The translations under genes were made by a program, and so were the position numbers. A DNA stretch of 64,000 nt from Clytia hemisphaerica (taxonomy: Eukaryota; Cnidaria; Hydrozoa; Leptothecata; Clytiidae): assembly GCA_902728285.1 (NCBI GenBank), contig CACVBU010000743.1:777068-841067 (forward strand), read 5' to 3'. Below are positions 36,501-45,155 of this stretch, in pieces (the stretch's first letter is position 1; each line of letters opens with the position of its first letter). The notes beneath the pieces are model-generated. The model was not told where the DNA came from, searched no databases, and saw only the letters and a program-made list of their open reading frames with translations.

Positions 36501-39500
36501 AAAAAGCCAAACCCTTACGGAAACTAAATGCTCGTATTCCATTGAAAACGAATATAAAATGCATTAAAATAGAATAAAATTCTAGGTTCAAAACTTTGAT
36601 GAATTTCTAATTCATTGGGTATCAAAATGTATTTAAATTCTAGACTTTAAATTACATATAAATGTATAATAAAAGATTACGTTGAACTTGAGCAAAGAAA
36701 ATACAATTCAAATGTTGTTTCAATTGAATTCATTTTCCATTAACTTTTTTAAACGTAGTTAAATTATATTTTTAATGTGAACCACGGATTCACTAAAATA
36801 AAATGCAATTCAGATGCTCTCACAAATAAAATGCATTTTTTATTCGATTTTTTAAACGCATTTAAACTAAATTTTTCGATATGCTGATGAATTGACAAAA
36901 AAAATGCAGTTCAAATATTTTAAAAATAAAATGCAGTCCATTTCGATTTTTTAAACGCATTGAAACTAAATTTTTCGATATGGTCATGAATTCGATAAAG
37001 TAAAATGCAGTTCAAATAGTTTTACAAATAAAATGCACTTTCCATTCGATTTTTAAACGTATTGAAACTAAATTTTTCGATATGGTCACGAATTTGATAA
37101 AATAAAACGCAGTTCAAATAGTTTTACAAATAAAATGCACTTTCCATTCCATGCTGTTTTAATTTTTTTTTGCTGAAATTCATTTTTTTCTAATTTTTTA
37201 AAATCAAAAAATAAGTAAAAAGATAAATTAGTAAAGATTAATACCAGAGTAAATAGTCACGAGACTAAATGCAACCTAATACATTTTAAGTAAAACTATA
37301 GCCAGTCTATTCGGTATTCAGAAAAGAGATAGAATGATTATAATGGTACAGGGATTACCAAAAATTTCCATTTTCACCTATTTGAATTCATTGAAGAATG
37401 GAGATTTTTCGCAAGCCTTCAAATAAAATGTTACCAAAATTCTTGAAACTTAATTGAAATCCCATGTTCTTTCTTTCAGTGTAACATTCTATTTCAAGCT
37501 AACCTTTTCCGTGGTGAAGTGAAAGACCCAGCGTTTTTGTAATCTTAAAACCATATTTACCACAAAAGATCTTTAATCCATGTTTATCATGTTTTGTTAA
37601 ATCTCCTCCTTGATTAACTCTCTCGCAGCTGTTCACAAGCTAGAGGAAACAGCCCCTAGAAACAGACTCGGTGGGACCCCTCCTCACTGGAAAAAGCCGC
37701 CAAAAAATGGTCCCGGTGATAAAAATACCCTGAAATTTCACGAAATTTCATCCCCATTGAAAAGCTACAAGAGCTCTCATTGCCGCTCGGAAAAAAACAC
37801 TGAGACACTGAGGCCATCCTCACTGGATATGTGAGCTGTAAACATTAGAATTTGAAATCCCCACTCATTTAAAAACAAGCGGTTTTCCACTCCCATTGGC
37901 ATAGCTCATTTTATCTTCACTGGCTAAATAACTTTAACAGGGTCACTGAGACAGGGGTGTCAGGAAATAGATCTGAAAATAATATATAATGTTATATTTC
38001 ATTGAATATGCTATTTTTCATGAGTTAAAAATTACAGTTCATTATGGTAGGTTTCAAAATTAAATGATGTCAGAAAGTACTTTTCAGGAGTTCTGTCTTT
38101 TTGAGAGCACGACCAGTGCACGAGTTTAAAAAAAATCAAATACAGCTTTTTGTGCACAATGCAGGGCGGGTCGGGAAATCATTTAAAATTTTGAAATTTT
38201 AGTGACCCAGCCGCCCTCACGATTAATAACGAAACTTTTTTTCTCTGAACCAGATAAACTTTCGATACTCAGGCAAATTAAGGCACGTCCAAATTTTCCG
38301 TAATTTTTTTTCACCAGTTCCACCTGTCAAACCATATCACTTCATACATCAAAAGAAGCGTATTGAAGTGAAGATCACCAGACTTGCTGTTTTAAAATTA
38401 ATTTTTACACCAAAAAAAAGATATTAGGAAAAAAGCAAAAAATGCTGATGTCAGCAAAACTTGTTTCTTGAATAACTCCAGTTTGGCTGATGGTATAAAC
38501 TTGAAATTTGGACCAAAGCTGAAAATCGTTAAAATGATAATTTTAAATCAAAATTTTTTTTCAAATATTGCTGATGTCAGCAGAAATCAGCAATATACGA
38601 AATATTGCAATTAAATGCTGACGTCAGCAAAATTTCAAATTATTTTTTTTTCAAAATGATCTTTTTAATGTTGTGCAACTTTGGTCCAAATTTCATGTTT
38701 ACACCATCAGCCAAACTTGAGTTATTTAAGAAACAAGTTTTGCTGACGTCAGCATTTTTTGCTTTTTTCCTGATATCTTTTTTTTGGTGTAAAAATTAAT
38801 TTTCAAACAGCAAGTCCAGTGATCTTCACTTCAATACGCTTCTTTTGATGTATGAAGTGATATGGTTTGACAAGTGGAACTGGTGAAAAAAAATCAAGGT
38901 ATATTTGAAAGATTCGGACATGCCTTAAGTTGCCTGAGAGTTTTTTATCGGACAAAAAGTGAATATTTGTCTAACAACAAATACTTTTAATATTCGAAAA
39001 AACTTGGAAAAGCGAGCGCGTAGCAGCCATTTTAGAAGCTCTACGCGCAAGATAACAGAATATGTTAGCTTTTAGTTGCAAGTAGCGCATGATCCTGAAG
39101 TAGGATGAATTCTTCCGCAAATTATGAACAAAAGTTTTTGATGTTATTATTATCACATATCATAGTATTTCACAATAATGGCGCAACTTTTTTTCTGATT
39201 TTAATCATAAGTTTTTTGTCTGACAAAAAAAATGAAAATCTAGGGTCTAATTTTCTGTCTTACTTGTAAAAACGAGACTAGCACAGTATTTCCATGGATT
39301 TGTAAGTTGAGTTAGTTCACAATAATAAGGACAGAAATTTTGTTTTTATCACAAAGAAAAGATCGTTTTTGATGTTTGATTTATTCTTCAATGCAGAAGA
39401 AACTTAATCAAAATTGTAAAAATTTGTGACAATTTTTTTACGTTTAAAATTCTTAGATACGTTTAAAATACATTTATTTTTTTCGAATAATTTGCGTAAA

Positions 39501-42500
39501 TTGCTCTGCTCCATTGATAATTGTAGCAAATTAGTTAGCTAAATTGTTTTGTGTATTGGCGGTTTAGTTTGATTAAATTACGAGCAATTAGAACACAAAA
39601 GATTTGAGAAAATTGATGTTTAAAAGTTTTACTTTAACAAGCCAAGTTGTCAGTTGTGTCAGTCACATGTCCGTCAGGCCATGAGCTATGTTTAGAAATG
39701 ATGTTAAGGAAGAGTCTCTTCTTGGCTTAAATTTAACAACTCCAATGTTATTTCCAAAATTTATCTATTAATATTTATTTTCTTTCTAACTTTCAGGTAA
39801 AATCATAATATACCGACGGAATACTGACACACAATTGAAGGATGATTAAAATCACGATACCAAACAAAAGACGAAGACGCCATCTTATTTTTCAGTTTTT
39901 TAATTTTTAATCTTTCATTAGAATTTTCTTTGTAAATTTTAACTTTAACTTCTGTTTATTCTACTAATAAAAATTCCATTTGCAACTCAAACGATTAGAC
40001 TTGTATCCTGTATCTCAAAACGCAGTTAATCTGAGTGAATATTAGCCAATAACCCATCGAATACAGCTCAACAATGTATACCCCTTAAAAAGCATCGATA
40101 AGCCTCGGAAAATAATCAGAAAATGCCCCGATAAAATCCCTATAAGGACCCGAATACTGGTAGTGGTATTCTTACAAAGAAAAGAGAAAAATAATGCATT
40201 ACAAATTCTCAATTCTTATGAAAAATCTTTCCTATAAGAAATATTTCGGATATTGAAAAGGCATTATAAATTTGGATTTTCAATTCATTTGAAATCTTGT
40301 CCGCTATTGAAATTGCATTTTAATTTTGACGCCATTCGTTAAAAATGTATTTATAATTTTCCTCAATTCTCTTTTTCATGTTAAAAATGTATTTGTAATT
40401 GTGAAGTATCAAAAAATTATAAAATTGTTCAAAAAATTAAATGCATTTTAAATGAAATCCTAATGAATTATATATCCTATTTTTTCAAATGTTATTTCAA
40501 TGCAATTAAAGTGCATGCTGTATGCTATTCCATAATGCATTTTATTTGCAAAGTTTTTACTCTAGCAATGCGATTTAAATTCGTTTAACATTTTTGTCCA
40601 GGTCCAGGTTTCACTACATTTAAACTGCAATTAAACTGAAATTTCAATGAAAAATTTGATGCATTTAAAACGCGTGGAAGTTCCGTAAGGGAATGCTTTC
40701 TTGGACCGTGTCGATGTTGAAGGCTTCGTTGCAACTTTTTCGAATCGATTGTGATTTTTCTCCTTTTCTGATTTTGTAATCTGGAGGTGATTTCTTAAAT
40801 GATCTCTTTCGATCCTTGTAAATTCACATTTGCTTTTAAAGTGAGTTAATTCTTGTCTACTCTTCGTTATGACTGTTTCCCGAAAGCCAAGGTCCAATCT
40901 CATTTTAACTAACTCGGATGTTAACGTTTTGTTTGAGTTGGATAAGGCGTTCTTCTCGTCACTGAATCGGATGTTCAACTTCTTTAATTCTTGATTTTCT
41001 TCATTGAACTTGTGAAGTTTCTCATCCAAACTCGATTTAACGGAAGCCAGCACTTTGTTGCTTTTGTTTAAACTCTCCAGTTCGATCCTCGCTGTTTTTA
41101 CAACGCTCCTAAGCTTTACATTTTCCTTATTTGACTTGTCAAATTTATTCTTTAAGTTCAAGTTAGAGGACTCAAGGTCTTGGTTTCTTTTATTCAAACT
41201 CTCAACATCGATTCTCGCTGATTTCAATGTGTCTCTTAATACTCCATTCTTGACTTTAGACCTTTTAAGAATCTCCTCTAATTGATCATTATCCGAAACT
41301 AGTTCTTGGTTATTTTTCTCAAGGCTATCTATCTTATCTGTGGCTGATTCCAAAGCTTTCTTAAGTTCTTCATTTTCCGCCTTTCCTTGTTTTACTGTAT
41401 TCTCAGATTCCGATATTTGCCACTCGTAGTCCGTACACTCCTTTTTCATCTCTTTTATACGCATTCTCAGATCAGTGATTTTCAGATTCTTTTCATCAGA
41501 CTGCTTTTTGACTGTTCTAACTTCTGCTCGGTATTTAGATATTTCGTTAGCATGCTTTCGAGCAGTATCCTCTTGTCTAGCCTTCAAAGCGTCAATCTCT
41601 CTACGTAAAACCACCAATTCTTGATCTCGTTGGGACGTAGAATTATCACCCTCTTGGAAATCTTCAAACACCTTTTTTGAACGTAGTTCATATTTTGTTG
41701 GCGTTTTACGCTCTTTTCCATTTTTTTCCTTAGCCTTGCCTACATCCTTTATAGGTTGAGTGGTAGATTGTTTCCGGCTATTTCCAGTTTCTACAGAAGC
41801 GAGTTCTGTCAAACTACGCTGTGAGTGACATTCCAACTGACGGTGAGATGTAGCCCTTTTAAGAGAAATGATTGGTTTATCGTGAACCAATCTTGGAGAA
41901 GGCGGTCTGGGCTCGAGAAAACATGGTTCATCTTCGTCGGAATCAACTTCTTCAATTTCTAAAGTATTTTGGTAATATGAAATGACAAATTCCTCTTCTT
42001 CGTCACTTGAAAGCTCTTCTTCAGACATCGGAAGTTCCCAATGAGATGACTGCTCTTCTTTAAGTACCTCGAAAACATCCTCTTTGACTATCTGTGTATT
42101 GTTACTCGTTAAACCCATCACTTCTTTCGCTTGTTGAATCTTTGCGTCCACTTGTTCGTACACCTCGTTAACGTAAATGATACCTTTCCACACATACCAT
42201 AGCCCTATGAAAAGATATCCATACGGTTGTTGTATTGAACTCATCTTTATTGTGTTGGATGCTATGTTGCTGCTATATAATCTGCTACTGCTTTATACTA
42301 TTCAAAAATTTGTTGTTTTTTTTTTCATGCTAAGAAGACTATTTTAATCATGCTGCAAAAAAAATAATTGACGTCAAAAACATAGAAAAATTGACGTCAA
42401 ATAAAATTTTATAAATGATGTTTTCTCCAACTTGTCTAGTTTCACACGGACATGCACGTGCCTTGTCATCCGTGGCCGAACTCACCAGAAAAAGGAAGAA

Positions 42501-45124
42501 CAGTTCGAATACTCAGTTGAAAATGTACATTTCTATAGTTTTCAATACACATTTTTTTATAAGAGATTTCAAAAGTTTTGAAGCCTTCGGAACCTGTTAC
42601 TATTTTTTTTGTTTTAAGCCTAACATTTTCACCATTTTGTGAGGATTTTTGTCCATTTCCCTAGGAATCGGTTGCTTTAGAATCCTAAAAAAGCCCTAAA
42701 ATAAGTTCTTAACTTGTTCTTAATATTTTGGCCATCGAACCATCATGTTCTTATGTTCTTATAAAGTTTGTTCCTACAAAAACCGTTTATAATGCGTGTA
42801 ATCAAAGGTGTAATACAGTAGTATAGGCGTTATAATACAATAATACAATTATTGTTACGGGATTTAGTTTGTATAAACTAAAATAGTTCCATCCGTTAAT
42901 TTTTGCTTTATTTATACTATGTCTGAATTAGTCGTCTAGCTTGCTAATTGTAATGAAATTGTTTTTCTTCTTTTTCAGCCAATCAGACATCTTTTAACAC
43001 ATATAAGTACAATGATTACGGAGAATATGTTGGATGGGCTTTCATGATCATTTATCTGTTGGTTGCCAATATCTTGCTTCTAAACCTTCTCATTGCTGTC
43101 TTTGGGTAAGGAAATTTCATCTTTTGGCGTCTTAAGGGCTCTGACCATAGTGAATTTTTCATAATTGCCGTGTTTAAAATGTGTTTTCTGACTGATGTAA
43201 CCAACAAGACTATGGCATGTTATACATTTTCTGTTAGACAAACTATTCCTGAATCTGAAAATTCAAAAATTGCATTGAAAAATTTTGATGAAGAAGAAAA
43301 TGAAGACTTTTGCGAGGAAGAGTATTTCAACTTTGAAGAGCTTAGTTTCGGCGAAGAAAAAACATTTTGAAAATTTTTTCACAGTAGATGGGTGTATCTT
43401 TTTACCGAACAATAAAGAGTTTTTGGCGGAAAATTTTGTAAATGCTTCTTTGTCTCGAAATCTTCAAAAAAGTGGTTTTTCATCAATTTTTCATCTGGAT
43501 TTTGCTTAAAAAAACAGTCATAACTTTTGACACATTTTTTTAGAAAAATTTTCCGCAAATTTAAAATAGTTCAATTCTTTGCGGACAGTTTGAAAAAAGT
43601 TCGAAACAAAAAGGTTAATTACCCATTAAAACTTAGCACTTTTTATAAAAGAAGGTGATGCAACATATTATTAACGTCTTTTTAAAGTTCATAACGTCAT
43701 TTTAGCAATTAAGTTCTTAATTACTCTTAAGGGATTTGATTAAAAAGCAATTTATAAAGGCAATTCTTTGTTAAAAGTGTTAAAGAATCTAAAACATAAC
43801 TTTTATGTTCAGATACTAAAATCAATTTTCTGACTATGGTCAGAGCCCTTAAGCTTGGTACTCATGTATTAAAAAAGTGGCGTTGGACAGTAGTCGCGCG
43901 CTTGTTATGTTAGTCGTAGGCGTTTAACTTCCACTGTTTAACCATCTATGTACTCATTGGCAGCTTTTCAGCACTAAACGCGTGCGACTAACTAGTGTAC
44001 TCACTAGGATGAATTTATCTTAATTGCGTGCGTTTAATGTTAAACGCGTGCGTCTAGTGTTAAACGCCACTTTTTAAAATACGTGAGTACCAAGCTTTAG
44101 TGGATTTTCTCTGAATAGTTGATATACCTTATCGGGGAACATTTTCGTCGGGGAACATTTTCGTCGGGGAAAATTTTCGTTGGGGAAAATTTTCGTCGGG
44201 GAAAAATATTCGTCACTTGGCCAAAATTTCGTCACTTTTCCCCGATGAAGTTTTCCCCGATGAAGTTTTCCACGACGAAGTTTTCCCCGACGAAGTTTTC
44301 CACGAAGAAGTTTTCCCCGAAGAAGTTTTCCCCGATAAGGTACATGCTTGTTTATAAGAACATCCTAAATGTCAGAAGCTTTTGAATTTTTAAGCCTAAA
44401 AATGTTCTTGAAATGTATTTATTTTAAACATTATGTGAGTACTTTCGTGCGATTTCCTAAGAAATTGGGTGTTTCGGTCTTAAAATGTTCTTAACTTGCT
44501 CTTAATATTTTGATATATTTCTGTTACTTCAAAACGACGTGTAGAGAGGTTGGCTGTTCATGTCTTTTTCAAACAGCTATGTAAACTCTATTAAAACTCT
44601 ATGTAAAAAAAGGTACTGCCAACGTCTGTTAGCGGTCCACTGATCTTTACCTATCTTCCCAACTAACACACAACGTCAAAACGACGTACATCTTAAGTTC
44701 ACAACTTAAGAGGCATTCTAAAATAACGCAACGTTGTTCTCAGCTTGTATTTCTTGAATTTCGGTATAGACTGGAGTCGTTTATTACGGAAGCCGAGAAG
44801 GGACATCCAAACTTTCTTTTTTGTCGACTTTTTTTCTTATTTTGCTGACTTTTTTTCTTTTTTTGCTGACTTTTTTTCTTTTTTTGCTGACTTCTTTTCT
44901 TTTTTTGCCGACTTTTTTTCTTTTTTTGATTTGAAGACTTTTTTTCTTTTTTTGCCGACATTTTTTCTTTTTTTGCTGACTTTTTTTCTTTTTTTGCTGA
45001 CTTTTTTTCTTTTTTTGCCGACTTTTTTTCTTTTTTTTGATTTTTTTTTTTTTTGCCGACATTTTTTTTTTTTTTTTTTTTTGAAAACTTTTTTTTCTTT
45101 TTTTGCCCTTTTTTTAACTTTTTT

Positions 45125-45155
<31 letters not shown>

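Larger units (their letters stand above)
35197..40630. other. TRPM intron 12, 5' part: repeats
   Basis: It contains a TIR element at 35616-35771 (ends CAGTAGCGTAGACAGGAG and CTCCTGTCCACACTACTG), a tandem array at 36770-37160, copy 4 of the CAGACCC family at about 37655-37962, and a large hairpin at 38260-38950. No coding exon of TRPM is needed here, because exon 12 and exon 13 join in frame. Confidence 0.6.

Noticed and set aside
43170..43509. Two overlapping short plus-strand frames in TRPM intron 13
   Set aside because: They lie inside a 723-bp TIR element; kept as part of that element, not as genes.
44786..45060. Possible CRISPR-like array
   Set aside because: The spacers are not unique; it is a simple tandem minisatellite in an animal intron.
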